From the NCBI RefSeq assembly GCF_012910785.2, contig NZ_WTVH02000009.1:62001-126000 (forward strand): DNA of 64,000 nucleotides, read 5' to 3'. This DNA comes from Aromatoleum buckelii. Lineage in GTDB: Bacteria > Pseudomonadota > Gammaproteobacteria > Burkholderiales > Rhodocyclaceae. Positions 54,137 to 63,664 of the stretch are shown here, piece by piece. The notes beneath the pieces are model-generated. The model was not told where the DNA came from. It made no database searches and saw nothing but the letters and a program-made list of their open reading frames with translations. The number at the start of each line of letters is the position of its first letter. The first letter of the stretch is position 1. The translations under genes and the position numbers were made by a program.

Positions 54137-55759
54137 TCAGGCTGGTGGGCGAACGCCGTATTTTCTTGTCAGTTGCTGCATGAAACCCGTGATCGCCTCG
54201 AGGCGCGGATTGGCCGGATCGAGCCTGCGCGTGCGGGTGATCAGGTTGCGGGCCTGGGCGGCGAGACGCTCGTTCCAGCCACGGTTCTCGATGTGGCGCA
54301 GCAACGCGAGCGCCGCATTGAACAGTACATGCGGATTGCCGGGCATTTTTTGCACCGCGCTCAGCATTTCCTGCACGGCGCCGTCGTAATCGCCGCTCCT
54401 GACCTTGTCCGCGCCGGCCGCGATGAGGCCTTTCACTTCAACATGCACCCGTTGTTCGAGTTCTTCGGACATGTCCTCGCGCCCCTTCGCGCGCAGCATC
54501 GCCCGCGTCGTCTCGACTGTCCGCTCATCGGCGGAATTGCGCAGGATGTCCATCACCAGCATGCTGCCTTCGGTTTCGAGATCGTTGTCCAGGCAGGCCT
54601 TGGCGAGTTCCTGCTTCATCCCGACGGACAGGCTGGAGACGTCCGCGCCGTCCCGGATTGCGGTCTGGAGCGCGGCCTGGGCGCGCGCGGGCGAGCCCGT
54701 CTGGTTGTGGTACAGGGCTTTGGACAGCGAACTGCACAGCGCCGTCGCCGGCAGTCCGTCCATCGAGCGTTCGAGATCCCGGATCGTCGATTCGGCCTCG
54801 CTGACCCGGCCCTGGCCGAGTTGCGCCCGGACCAGCCGCACGTGGTCCTCCGGGTCGCGAAAATCCGAATATTTGCCTTTGCGCACCACTTCGGCGACCG
54901 TGCGCTCGGCGCTCTGGTGGTCGCCGACCGCGAGCAGGACGTTGCCCAGGTGGCGCAGGCGCCCGATCCTGTGCGGCGACAGCGCGACCGCGCTGGCAAG
55001 AACGTCGCGGGCCTGGTCGATGCGGCCGCTTTCCTCGCGGGTCCGGGCGAGCCAGTCGTAGGCGTCGATATAGCGGCGGTTCTCGGCGACGAGCGACGTC
55101 AGGATTTCTTCGGCTTCGCGGTATTCCTTCCTCGCGAAAAGCATTTTTGCGAGGCCGAGACGCGCCCAGGGTATGACCTTCGCAGCGAGGATTTCCCGGT
55201 AGAGCTCTTCGGCGGCGTCGGTGTGGCCGAGTCCGCCATGCAGTTCAGCTTCAAGCCGCATGAAGTCGATGCCGTAGCGGGCGTGTTCGCTGCGGCCGCT
55301 GATGCACGCCTCGATCGCGTCGTGCGTTTCCCCCGCTTCGATGAGCCGATACACCGGGCGAAAGGCCTCACGCTTTTCGAACGCGCGCATCAGGCGCGAA
55401 TGGAGGGTGTCCGGGGTGAGCGGTTTAAGAATGTAATCGTTCGGCGCGAGCTCCGCAGCGCTGATGATCCGCTCGTAGTTGCGCTCGCCGGTGATCATGA
55501 TGAACAGCGTGTCGAGGGGGATGATGTCCCGGGTTCGCAGGTCTTCAAGCAGGTGCTGCCCGTCCTGGCCGTCACCGAGGTTGTATTCGCACAGGATCAG
55601 GTCGTAGCGCCGCTCGCGCAGGCGACTGATCGCCATCCCCGCAGACGGCGCGAAATTGACCGCGGCGATGCCGATGTTGTTGAGCATCGTGCGCAACTGG
55701 CCGCGCATGCCCTGGTTGGCTTCGATGATGAGGACGGTGATGCGGTCGAGGTCTGCCAT
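54137..55759 (-). CDS. Receiver-domain protein with TPR-rich C-terminus
   Basis: The 540-residue protein has an N-terminal CheY-like receiver (about 5-125) and a long TPR solenoid from about 130 to 530 (EELYREILAAKVIPWARLGLAKML, AEEILTSLVAENRRYIDAYDWLARTREESG, RNLITRTRRLDPANPRLEAI). The receiver keeps Thr in MITGE and Lys in YILKPL. The phosphoacceptor place is Glu58 (LILCEYNLGDG), and the acidic pair near residue 13 is IEAN. It probably acts as a constitutive or phosphorylation-free scaffold. No DNA-binding output domain is present. Confidence 0.88.
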   Translation of the reverse strand: MADLDRITVLIIEANQGMRGQLRTMLNNIGIAAVNFAPSAGMAISRLRERRYDLILCEYNLGDGQDGQHLLEDLRTRDIIPLDTLFIMITGERNYERIISAAELAPNDYILKPLTPDTLHSRLMRAFEKREAFRPVYRLIEAGETHDAIEACISGRSEHARYGIDFMRLEAELHGGLGHTDAAEELYREILAAKVIPWARLGLAKMLFARKEYREAEEILTSLVAENRRYIDAYDWLARTREESGRIDQARDVLASAVALSPHRIGRLRHLGNVLLAVGDHQSAERTVAEVVRKGKYSDFRDPEDHVRLVRAQLGQGRVSEAESTIRDLERSMDGLPATALCSSLSKALYHNQTGSPARAQAALQTAIRDGADVSSLSVGMKQELAKACLDNDLETEGSMLVMDILRNSADERTVETTRAMLRAKGREDMSEELEQRVHVEVKGLIAAGADKVRSGDYDGAVQEMLSAVQKMPGNPHVLFNAALALLRHIENRGWNERLAAQARNLITRTRRLDPANPRLEAITGFMQQLTRKYGVRPPA

Positions 55760-55869
55760 GAGGGTGCGACGGGATCGTGGAGGGCGCCGGGGAACGGTTC
55801 GTGCCGAAGCTTACGGCATCCTGGGCGTGATTTTTAGGCCCTTTTCGCCGCTGTCGTTCGTCACAGCAA

Positions 55870-55900
55870 ACAAAAAAGGGCAGATGGTGTCCCATCCGCC
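55870..55900 (-). terminator. Rho-independent terminator after aspS
   Basis: On the - strand a 10-bp stem (GGGCGGATGG / CCATCTGCCC, one G-U pair, 4-nt loop) is followed by TTTTTTG. It lies 29 nt after the aspS stop and before the receiver-TPR gene, giving aspS its own transcript end. Confidence 0.88.
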
Positions 55901-55928
55901 CCGTGTCGCTTCCGCTGTTCGGCGAGGC

Positions 55929-57728
55929 TCAGGCCTTCGCCACTTCGACCTGGGTTTCGATCTTCTGCCGCAGGCGGATGTGCAGTTCGCGCAGTTGCTT
56001 GTCGTCGACTTCGCCCGGCGCGTCGGTCAAGAGGCACTGGGCGCGCTGCGTCTTCGGGAACGCGATGACGTCGCGAATCGACTCGGCGCCGGTCATCAGC
56101 GTCACGACGCGGTCGAGACCGAACGCAAGTCCGCCGTGCGGCGGCGCGCCGTACCTGAGCGCGTCGAGCAGGAAGCCGAACTTGATCTGCGCTTCCTCAT
56201 CGCCGATATTGAGCGCGCGGAACACCTTGCTCTGCATGTCGGCGCGGTGAATACGCACCGATCCGCCGCCGATCTCCCAGCCGTTGAGCGCGAGGTCGTA
56301 GGCTTTCGCGAGGCATTCGCCAGGAGCCGATTCGAGCAGCTCGACGTGCTCGTCCTTGGGCGCGGTGAACGGGTGGTGGCACGCGACCCAGCGCTTGCTC
56401 TCCTCGTCGTATTCGAACATCGGGAAATCGACGACCCACACCGGTGTCCAGGCGGCGCCGCTGACGTAGCCTTTCTCGTGGCCGAGCTTCGTGCGCAGCG
56501 CGCCGAGCGCGTCGTTGACGACCTTGGTCTTGTCCGCGCCGAAGAAGATCAGGTCGCCGCTCTCGGCACCGGTACGCTCGAGGATCGTGCGCAGCGCCTC
56601 TTCGTGCAGGTTCTTGACGATCGGCGACTGCAGGCCTTCGTCGTTTGGTTTCGTGACGTCATTGACCTTGATGTACGCAAGGCCCCGTGCGCCGTAGATG
56701 CCGACGAACTTGGTGTATTCGTCGATCTCGCCGCGGGTCAGCGTGGCACCGCCCGGCACGCGCAGCGCCGCGACGCGTCCGCCGCTCGTCGCCGGGCCGC
56801 TGAACACTTTGAAGGCGACATCCTGCACCGCGTCGGTGACGTCGGTCAGCTCGAGCGTGACGCGCAGGTCCGGCTTGTCCGAGCCGTAGCGACGCATCGC
56901 TTCGGCGTGAGTCATGCGCGGGAACGGATCAGGCAACTCGACTGCAAGCGCTTCCCGGAACACGTAGCGGATCATGTCTTCCATGATCGCGGTAATCTCG
57001 GTCTCGTCGAGGAACGAGGTCTCGATATCGACCTGCGTGAACTCCGGCTGGCGGTCGGCGCGCAGGTCCTCGTCGCGGAAGCACTTCGTGATCTGATAGT
57101 AGCGGTCGAAGCCGGCGACCATCAGCAGCTGCTTGAAGAGCTGCGGCGACTGCGGCAGCGCGAAGAACTGGCCGGGATGGACGCGCGACGGCACCAGATA
57201 GTCGCGTGCGCCTTCCGGCGTGCTTTTCGTCAGCATCGGCGTCTCGACGTCGATGAAGCCCTGCCCGTCGAGGAAGCGGCGGAACGCCATCGCGACCTTG
57301 TAGCGCAGCATCAGGTTCTTCTGCATCTGCGGACGGCGCAGGTCGATGACGCGATGCGCGAGGCGCACGTTTTCCGACAGGTTGTCGTCATCGAGCTGGA
57401 ACGGCGGCGTCACCGAAGCGTTGAGCACGGCGATGGTGTGGCAAAGCACTTCGATTTCACCGGACACGAGGTTTGCGTTTTCGGTACCGGCCGGCCGGCG
57501 GCGGACCTTGCCGGTCAGCTCGATGACGAACTCGTTGCGGATCGATTCGGCAGTGTGGAACGTCTCGGCGCGGTCGGGATCGCACACCACCTGCACCAGG
57601 CCTTCGCGATCGCGCAGGTCGATGAAGATGACCCCGCCGTGGTCGCGGCGGCGATGCACCCAGCCGCACAGCGTGACGGTCTGGTCAAGGTCGGCGGCGG
57701 TGACTTGGCCGCAGTAATGGGTTCGCAT
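55929..57728 (-). CDS. aspS: Aspartyl-tRNA synthetase
   Basis: The 599-residue class II synthetase charges tRNA-Asp. Visible parts are the N-terminal OB-fold ([31 protein letters not shown]), motif 2 ([20 protein letters not shown]), the bacterial GAD insert (about residues 290-420) and motif 3 ([15 protein letters not shown]). Length matches bacterial AspRS. It is followed by a strong terminator and preceded by the DUF502 gene on the same strand, a usual betaproteobacterial setting. Confidence 0.98.
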   Translation of the reverse strand: MRTHYCGQVTAADLDQTVTLCGWVHRRRDHGGVIFIDLRDREGLVQVVCDPDRAETFHTAESIRNEFVIELTGKVRRRPAGTENANLVSGEIEVLCHTIAVLNASVTPPFQLDDDNLSENVRLAHRVIDLRRPQMQKNLMLRYKVAMAFRRFLDGQGFIDVETPMLTKSTPEGARDYLVPSRVHPGQFFALPQSPQLFKQLLMVAGFDRYYQITKCFRDEDLRADRQPEFTQVDIETSFLDETEITAIMEDMIRYVFREALAVELPDPFPRMTHAEAMRRYGSDKPDLRVTLELTDVTDAVQDVAFKVFSGPATSGGRVAALRVPGGATLTRGEIDEYTKFVGIYGARGLAYIKVNDVTKPNDEGLQSPIVKNLHEEALRTILERTGAESGDLIFFGADKTKVVNDALGALRTKLGHEKGYVSGAAWTPVWVVDFPMFEYDEESKRWVACHHPFTAPKDEHVELLESAPGECLAKAYDLALNGWEIGGGSVRIHRADMQSKVFRALNIGDEEAQIKFGFLLDALRYGAPPHGGLAFGLDRVVTLMTGAESIRDVIAFPKTQRAQCLLTDAPGEVDDKQLRELHIRLRQKIETQVEVAKA

Positions 57729-57772
57729 GGGTTCGGTTCCGGAAACGAAGCGCGGCTGGCGGGGCCGCGGGG

Positions 57773-58399
57773 TTACTCACTGAGCAGGGCGGAGCGGGGG
57801 CGGGCGTTGCGCACGGCGGGCGCGACCACCCCCATCGAAATGATGTACTTGAGGGCTTCATCGACGCTCATGTCGAGTTCGATGACGTCTTCCTTCGGCA
57901 TCATCAGGAAGAAACCGGACGTGGGATTCGGCGTCGTCGGCACATAAACGCTGACGTGGTCGCCTTTCAGGTGATTGGCGGCATCTCCCCCCGGCGCACC
58001 GGTGAGAAAAGCGATCGTCCACGATCCGTGGCGGGGGTACTGCACCAGCAGGGCTTTGCGAAAAGCTTGGCCGGTGCTCGAAAAGAGGGTGTCGGAGACT
58101 TGCTTGACCCCGTAGTACAGCGACTTCACCACCGGAATGCGGGCGAGCAGCGCTTCCCAGTAGCGCACGAGCTTCTGGCCGAGGACGTTCGCGGCGATCA
58201 GGCCTGTCGCAAGCACGATCAGCAGCCCGACGACGAGACCTGCGCCCGGAATGTTGAAGCCGATCGCGTTGCGCGGCTGCAGGCCGTCCGGCAGCCACTC
58301 GATGATCTGGTCGAGCGTGCCGACGATCCACGCCAGCACCATGAAGGTGATCGACAGCGGGATCCAGATCAGCAGTCCGGTGATGAAGTATTTCTTCAC
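57773..58399 (-). CDS. DUF502 membrane protein
   Basis: The 208-residue protein has two hydrophobic helices ([24 protein letters not shown] and [23 protein letters not shown]). The DUF502 signatures are [15 protein letters not shown] and [23 protein letters not shown]. It is a common inner-membrane family with no proven function. It sits between the FmdB-like zinc ribbon gene and aspS, 44 bp before aspS. Confidence 0.92.
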   Translation of the reverse strand: MKKYFITGLLIWIPLSITFMVLAWIVGTLDQIIEWLPDGLQPRNAIGFNIPGAGLVVGLLIVLATGLIAANVLGQKLVRYWEALLARIPVVKSLYYGVKQVSDTLFSSTGQAFRKALLVQYPRHGSWTIAFLTGAPGGDAANHLKGDHVSVYVPTTPNPTSGFFLMMPKEDVIELDMSVDEALKYIISMGVVAPAVRNARPRSALLSE

Positions 58400-58414
58400 G
58401 CGCCGCGGCCGTGC

Positions 58415-58681
58415 TCAGCCGGCGTGACAGGCACACGCCCCGCCACAGCCGCCGGCAGGAGCGCTCGCGGTTTCGGCCGGGCGGGGCGCCGGGGTGCCGC
58501 CGCCCTTGAAGTCGGTGGCATACCAGCCGGTGCCCTTGAGCTGGAAGCCCGCGGCCGAAACCTGCTTGACGTAGGTGCCCTGATTGCAGCTCGGGCAGGA
58601 AGTGAGCGGTTCGTCGCTCATCTTCTGGAGATGTTCCTTCTGGAACCCGCAACTGTCGCAACGATATTCGTAAATGGGCAT
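58415..58681 (-). CDS. FmdB-family zinc ribbon protein
   Basis: The 88-residue protein starts MPIYEYRCDSCG and has two CxxC knuckles, CDSCG and CPSCN, then a Gly/Ala-rich tail ending CGGACACHAG with extra metal-binding residues. FmdB-type proteins are small zinc-ribbon proteins of unclear role, possibly regulatory. The gene is 15 bp before the DUF502 gene on the same strand, likely co-transcribed with aspS. Confidence 0.93.
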   Translation of the reverse strand: MPIYEYRCDSCGFQKEHLQKMSDEPLTSCPSCNQGTYVKQVSAAGFQLKGTGWYATDFKGGGTPAPRPAETASAPAGGCGGACACHAG

Positions 58682-58742
58682 GGCAACCTCCGGAAAGCAA
58701 GCGCGTAAGTCTAACGCAACGCATCATGGGCGAGAAGTGAGC

Positions 58743-58766
58743 GACAGCGGGACTCGGCCCGCTGTC
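58743..58766. terminator. Perfect hairpin downstream of pilD
   Basis: A 9-bp perfect stem (GACAGCGGG / CCCGCTGTC) with a 6-nt loop lies 51-74 nt after the pilD stop, before the FmdB gene. No U-run follows, so it is only a candidate terminator or processing site. Confidence 0.45.
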
Positions 58767-58816
58767 GGGCGATAGATGAGGGCAAGCCGGTTCGTTTCAA
58801 GCCTGCAGGGGGCGGG

Positions 58817-59668
58817 TCACAGGCTGCCGAGGTACAACTGCGTGAGCGGCTTGCCCCAGAACAGCGCCAGCACGCCGGCCGCGGCGAGATAGGGGCCGAA
58901 CGGAATCGGTACGTCGCGGCCGTGCCGGGCGAAAACGATCAGGCCGAGGCCGGTGACCGCGCCGACGAGCGACGAGAACAGGATCGTCAACGGCAGCATC
59001 TGCCATCCGAGCCACGCGCCGATCGCGGCGAGCAGCTTGAAGTCACCATAGCCCATGCCTTCCTTGCCGGTGGCGAGCTTGAACAGCCAGTACACCGCCC
59101 ACAGCGCGAGGTAACCCGCGATCGCGCCGACGACCGCCTCGGGGAGTTCGCTGTACGTGGTGTCGAGATTGAAGAGCAGGCCGAGCCACAGCAGCGGGAG
59201 GGTAAGGTTGTCGGGCAGCAGCTGGGTGTCGAGATCGATGAAGGCGAGCGCGACCATTGCCCACAGGAAAAGCATTGCGCCGGCGGCTGCGAGGCCGAAG
59301 CCGAAGTGCCACGCGGCGTAGCCCGAGAGCACCGCGGTGAGCAGTTCGACGACGGGATAGCGGCGGCCGATGGGCGCGCTGCAGTGACGGCATCGCCCGC
59401 GCAGGACGAGATAGCTGACGACCGGGACGTTCTCGAACGCGGTGATCAGGTGGCCGCAGTGCGGGCAGCGCGAGCGCGGCACCGCCAGATTGTAGGTTTC
59501 CTGTTCGGGGAGCGATTCGCCGCGCAGTTCGGCAGCCTGGGCGTGCCATTCGCGCTCCATCATGCGCGGCAATCGGTGGATGACGACATTCAGGAAGCTG
59601 CCGACGAAAAGGCCGACGAGCGACGCGAGCGTGGTGAACAGGATGGGGTCGTGAAAGAGGTCGGGCAT
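58817..59668 (-). CDS. pilD: Type IV prepilin peptidase/N-methyltransferase
   Basis: The 283-residue polytopic aspartyl protease trims and methylates prepilins. The start MPDLFHDPILF follows the upstream gap; a Met 12 codons earlier is less likely. It has GSFLNVVIHRLP, the paired Cys knuckles CPHCGH and CRHCSAP, and catalytic Asp residues in FIDLDTQLLPD and GMGYGDFKLLAAIG. It is the last of pilB-pilC-pilD on this strand. Confidence 0.97.
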   Translation of the reverse strand: MPDLFHDPILFTTLASLVGLFVGSFLNVVIHRLPRMMEREWHAQAAELRGESLPEQETYNLAVPRSRCPHCGHLITAFENVPVVSYLVLRGRCRHCSAPIGRRYPVVELLTAVLSGYAAWHFGFGLAAAGAMLFLWAMVALAFIDLDTQLLPDNLTLPLLWLGLLFNLDTTYSELPEAVVGAIAGYLALWAVYWLFKLATGKEGMGYGDFKLLAAIGAWLGWQMLPLTILFSSLVGAVTGLGLIVFARHGRDVPIPFGPYLAAAGVLALFWGKPLTQLYLGSL

Positions 59669-59731
59669 CGGGAGGCTTGATTGAATCCGCCCGGCGCTGC
59701 TCAAGCGCCGCTCCGGGCAGGACGGAAAATT

Positions 59732-60967
59732 TCAGACGACCTGGCCGAGCTTGAAGATCGGCAGGTACATCGCGACGACGAGACCACCGATGACCACGCC
59801 GAGAAACACCATGATGATCGGCTCGAGCAGCGTGGACAGTCCGGCGACGGCGTCATCGACTTCCTGTTCGAAGAAGTCCGCGACCTTGCCCAGCATCGAG
59901 TCGAGCTGCCCGGACTCCTCGCCGATCGACACCATCTGCACGACCATGCTCGGGAACACCGTCGCATTCTGCATCGCGACCGTGAGGCTGGTGCCGGTGC
60001 TGACCTCGGTCTGGATCTGGCGCGTCGCCGTGACGTAGACGTGATTGCCGGACGCGCCGCCAACCGAGTCGAGCGCTTCGACGAGCGGCACGCCGGCGGC
60101 GAACATCGTCGCGAGCGTGCGCGTCCAGCGCGCGATCGTCGCCTTGCGGATGATGTCGCCGACGACCGGCAGCTGCAGCACCGCGCGGTCGACGGCGATC
60201 TGCATCGCGTCCGAGCGTTTGTACATCGCGCCAATGCCGACCACCGTCGCCGCGATGATGCCGAAAAGGATGTACCAGTACGCGACGAACGCGTCCGATA
60301 TGGCGATGACCATCAGCGTCGGCGCGGGCAGGTCGGCGCCGAAGCTGGTGAACACGTTCTTGAACTCGGGCACGACGAACAGCATGATCACGGTGACGAC
60401 GACCGCTGCGACGACGACGACCGCGATCGGGTAGAACATCGCCGACTTGATCTTGCCCTTGATCGCTAGAACCTTTTCCTTGTAGGTCGCGATGCGGTCC
60501 AGCAGGCCGTCGAGAATCCCCGCCTGCTCGCCGGCGGCGACGAGATTGCAGAACAGCTTGTCGAAATAGAGCGGATGCTTGGCGAATGCCTGGGACAGGC
60601 TCGAGCCGGTCTCGACGTCGGTGCGCACCTCGTTGAGCAATCGGGCGAGGCTCGGATTGCCGGAACCCTTGATGCCGATGTCGAAGGCCTGGAGCAGCGG
60701 CACGCCGGATTTCATCATCGTCGCGAGCTGGCGGGTGAAGAGCGCGATGTCCTTGTCGGTGATCTTGTGACCGCGCGACATCTTCTGCTTTCTGACCTTG
60801 CTCACCAGCACGCCCTGGCGGCGCAGTGTCGCCTGCACGAGCGACGGCCCACCCGCGCGCATCTCCCCGCGCACGAGCTTGCCGTTCTTGTCCTTGCCTT
60901 CCCAGCTGTAGAGCGTTTCCCTGGATCGCGCTGGGACTGCGCGTGCGGCTCGCGTTGTCGTCGCCAT
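59732..60967 (-). CDS. pilC: Type IV pilus inner-membrane platform protein
   Basis: The 411-residue T2SSF-family protein has two repeats of the FTRQLATMMKSGVPLLQAF and WTRTLATMFAAGVPLVEAL type and three transmembrane helices (IAVVVVAAVVVTVIMLFVVP, ILFGIIAATVVGI, IIMVFLGVVIGGLVVAMYLPIF). It anchors the PilB motor for pilus assembly. Gene order and a 16-bp gap from pilB show one operon. Length is typical. Confidence 0.97.
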   Translation of the reverse strand: MATTTRAARAVPARSRETLYSWEGKDKNGKLVRGEMRAGGPSLVQATLRRQGVLVSKVRKQKMSRGHKITDKDIALFTRQLATMMKSGVPLLQAFDIGIKGSGNPSLARLLNEVRTDVETGSSLSQAFAKHPLYFDKLFCNLVAAGEQAGILDGLLDRIATYKEKVLAIKGKIKSAMFYPIAVVVVAAVVVTVIMLFVVPEFKNVFTSFGADLPAPTLMVIAISDAFVAYWYILFGIIAATVVGIGAMYKRSDAMQIAVDRAVLQLPVVGDIIRKATIARWTRTLATMFAAGVPLVEALDSVGGASGNHVYVTATRQIQTEVSTGTSLTVAMQNATVFPSMVVQMVSIGEESGQLDSMLGKVADFFEQEVDDAVAGLSTLLEPIIMVFLGVVIGGLVVAMYLPIFKLGQVV

Positions 60968-60983
60968 GAGGCTTGTGTGTTCC

Positions 60984-62699
60984 CTAATCGTTGGTTGAAG
61001 CGAGGACTTCTTCGAGCGACGTGACGCCCTGCCTGACCTTCAGCAGTCCGGACTGGCGCAGATCCTTGACGCCTTCGCGCTTGGCCTGGGCCGCGATGTC
61101 CATCGAGTTGCCATTGGTCATGATGATGTGCGCGATCTCGTCGGTGATCGGCATGACCTGGTAGATCCCGAGCCGCCCCTTGTAGCCGCTGCCCTTGCAG
61201 CGCTCGCACCCCACCGGGCCGTACGGCTGCCAGCTGCCGTCGAGCTCGTCGGCGGGAAAGCCCGCTTGCAGCAGCGCTTCGATCGGGATGTCGACCGGCT
61301 GCTTGCACGTGCACAGGCGCCGCGCCAACCGTTGTGCCGTGATCAGGATCACCGACGAGGCGATGTTGAAGGGCGCCACGCCCATGTTCTTCAGGCGCTC
61401 GAGCGTCGTCGGCGCATCGTTGGTGTGCAGCGTCGACAGCACCAGGTGGCCGGTCTGCGCGGCCTTGATCGAAATCTCGGCGGTTTCGAGGTCGCGGATT
61501 TCGCCGACCATGATGATGTCCGGATCCTGGCGCAGAAACGCCCGCAGCGAGGCGGCGAAAGTCAGTCCGGCCTTGTCGTTGACGTTGACCTGGTTGATTC
61601 CGGGCAAATTGATTTCGGCCGGGTCTTCGGCCGTGGAGATATTCACGCCGGCCTTGTTGAGCAGGTTCAGGCAGGTATAGAGCGACACGGTCTTGCCCGA
61701 ACCGGTCGGCCCGGTCACGAGAATCATGCCGTAAGGCCGCTCGATCGCGTCGAGCAGGATCTTCCTCTGTTCCGGTTCGTAGCCCAGCGCATCGACGCCG
61801 AGCATCGCCGACGAGGCATCGAGAATCCGCATCACGATCTTTTCGCCATGCAGCGTCGGCAGCGACGAGACGCGAAAGTCGATCGACTTGTTCTTCGACA
61901 GCACCAGCTTCATCCGCCCGTCCTGGGGAACGCGCTTTTCCGAGATGTCGAGGCGCGAGATGACCTTGATCCGGGCGGCGATCTTCTCCTTCAGGATCAG
62001 CGGCGGCTGGGCGATTTCGCGCAGCACCCCATCGGTGCGCACGCGGATGCGGTAATACTTCTCGTACGGCTCGAAGTGGATGTCCGACGCGCCTTCGTTG
62101 ATCGCGTCGATCAGCACTTTCTGGATGAACTTGACGACCGGTGCGTCATCGACTTCCTGCGTGTCCTCGCTCGACGCTTCACCGGGGCCTTCCTGCTGCT
62201 GCAGGAGATCCATGTCGAACTCTTCGCCGGTGAGTTCCCTCAGCGTCTGTTCGGCCGTTTCGGCGAGGGACTCGACCAGGCGCGCGAGCCGGTCCGCTTC
62301 GACGACGACGAGGTCCACCTGCAGACCGGTCTGGAAACGGATCTCGTCGAGCGCGCGCATGTTCGACGGATCGGCGACGGCGACTGTCAGCCGGTTCTGC
62401 CGCTTGCTGAGCGCGACGACCTGATGCTTGCTCATCAGCTTGCGATCGATCGCGTCGCGCGCGATGCTCGTGCTGTCGACTGCCGAGATGTCGAGCAGCG
62501 GGTAGCCGAACGTCTCGGCGGCGAACCAGGCAATCGCGCGGTTCGGCATCAGCTTGCGATGGGCAAGTTCGAGGATGAATCCGTTCGGCACGCTGGCAGC
62601 GCCTGCGGTGCACGACATCGCGTCGGCTTCGGACAACCGACCGTGCTGGATCATCGCTCGGGCAAGGCCGCTCAGCGCGGCCTGGGGATTCGCTGCCAT
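60984..62699 (-). CDS. pilB: Type IV pilus assembly ATPase
   Basis: The 571-residue GspE/PilB motor ATPase has an N-terminal MshEN-like domain, Walker A GPTGSGKTVSLYTCL, an Asp box (STAEDPAEINLPGINQ), Walker B (DPDIIMVGEIRDLETAE) and the tetracysteine zinc site (LCTCKQ ... CERCKGSG). It powers pilus extension. It opens the pilB-pilC-pilD operon, 98 bp after the ccsA-like gene on the same strand. Confidence 0.97.
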   Translation of the reverse strand: MAANPQAALSGLARAMIQHGRLSEADAMSCTAGAASVPNGFILELAHRKLMPNRAIAWFAAETFGYPLLDISAVDSTSIARDAIDRKLMSKHQVVALSKRQNRLTVAVADPSNMRALDEIRFQTGLQVDLVVVEADRLARLVESLAETAEQTLRELTGEEFDMDLLQQQEGPGEASSEDTQEVDDAPVVKFIQKVLIDAINEGASDIHFEPYEKYYRIRVRTDGVLREIAQPPLILKEKIAARIKVISRLDISEKRVPQDGRMKLVLSKNKSIDFRVSSLPTLHGEKIVMRILDASSAMLGVDALGYEPEQRKILLDAIERPYGMILVTGPTGSGKTVSLYTCLNLLNKAGVNISTAEDPAEINLPGINQVNVNDKAGLTFAASLRAFLRQDPDIIMVGEIRDLETAEISIKAAQTGHLVLSTLHTNDAPTTLERLKNMGVAPFNIASSVILITAQRLARRLCTCKQPVDIPIEALLQAGFPADELDGSWQPYGPVGCERCKGSGYKGRLGIYQVMPITDEIAHIIMTNGNSMDIAAQAKREGVKDLRQSGLLKVRQGVTSLEEVLASTND

Positions 62700-62797
62700 C
62701 TACCGCTCTTAACTGACGGACGCCCGATGTTGCATGCCGGTCAGCTTCTTGTAAAGATTTGCAACGTAAAGCGACCGGTGGTGAGGCGACAGCGAGT

Positions 62798-63622
62798 TCA
62801 ATTTGCGCGACCGAGGACAACCTCGAGGACGAAGCGGCTGCCGACATAGGCCAGCACCAGCATGAAGAAGCCCGCCAGCGTCCAGCGCAGCGCGACGCGG
62901 CCGCGCCAACCGCGCACCCAGCGCCCGACGAGCAGCGCGCCGAACAGCAGCCACGAGATGATCGCGAAAACGGTCTTGTGGTCGAGCCGGAAAGGCTGGC
63001 CGAACAGCGCTTCGGAGAACACCACTCCCGAACTGACCGTCAGCGTCAGAAGGATGAAGGCGATGCCGATCAGGCGGAACAGCAGCGTTTCCATCGTCAA
63101 CAGCGGCGGGAGGTTGGAGAGCGTGCGCGTCAGCCGGCCGCTGTGCAGCTGCCGCTCCGCGACTGCCATCAGCGTCGCATGCAGCGCCGCGAGCGTGAAC
63201 AGGCTGTAGGCGAGCATCGAGATTATGAAGTGCGCCCGAAACATCGCCGACCCGGCGTTGGCAAGAATGTGCTCGCCGGGGAAAAGCAGCGCCAGCAGGC
63301 TGCCGGCCAGCCCCGCTCCAATGACCATTGCATGGAGTCCGTGAAGGCGGGCATAAAATGTTTCGACCCAGTAGAAGCAGATCGCGAGCCACACGACCAG
63401 CGATACGGCCAATCCGAATCCGAAATGCATCGCCTCGCCGGGGAACAGCGCCCCGCGCAGCGCCAGGCCGTGGGCCGCCAGCGCGCCCAGCAGAATCACG
63501 CGCTCCGCCCTTGACATGCCTTCACGGGGGTTTGCCGGCGGCATCTGCTGGCGGCGCCACAGCCAGATGCCGAGGATCGCGTACAGCGAGGCGGCCAGTA
63601 GATGAAGTAGAATCGTCTGCAT
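62798..63622 (-). CDS. Cytochrome c assembly (CcsA/YpjD-like) inner-membrane protein
   Basis: The 274-residue protein has eight or so transmembrane helices and the CcsA family core, including HFGFGLAVSLVVWLAICFYWVE, the FRAHFIISMLAYSLFTLAALHATLMAV segment with a conserved His, and RLDHKTVFAIISWLLFGALLVGRW with another. This YpjD-type gene is commonly divergent from ffh, as here. Its role is haem handling for cytochrome c or simply unknown. The start is 42 bp from the ffh ATG. Confidence 0.92.
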   Translation of the reverse strand: MQTILLHLLAASLYAILGIWLWRRQQMPPANPREGMSRAERVILLGALAAHGLALRGALFPGEAMHFGFGLAVSLVVWLAICFYWVETFYARLHGLHAMVIGAGLAGSLLALLFPGEHILANAGSAMFRAHFIISMLAYSLFTLAALHATLMAVAERQLHSGRLTRTLSNLPPLLTMETLLFRLIGIAFILLTLTVSSGVVFSEALFGQPFRLDHKTVFAIISWLLFGALLVGRWVRGWRGRVALRWTLAGFFMLVLAYVGSRFVLEVVLGRAN

Positions 63623-63664
63623 AGATTTTTATAGTTTACCCCATGGGCGAGGGCCCCAGCCAAC

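Noticed and set aside
54113-55837. 574-codon + strand frame opposite the receiver-TPR gene
   Set aside because: It mirrors the real - strand gene, which has clear receiver and TPR motifs.
55656-57947. 763-codon + strand frame opposite aspS
   Set aside because: It is fully antisense to the well-supported aspS, with no recognisable domain.
61128-62849. 573-codon + strand frame opposite pilB
   Set aside because: It is antisense to pilB, which has full Walker and zinc motifs.
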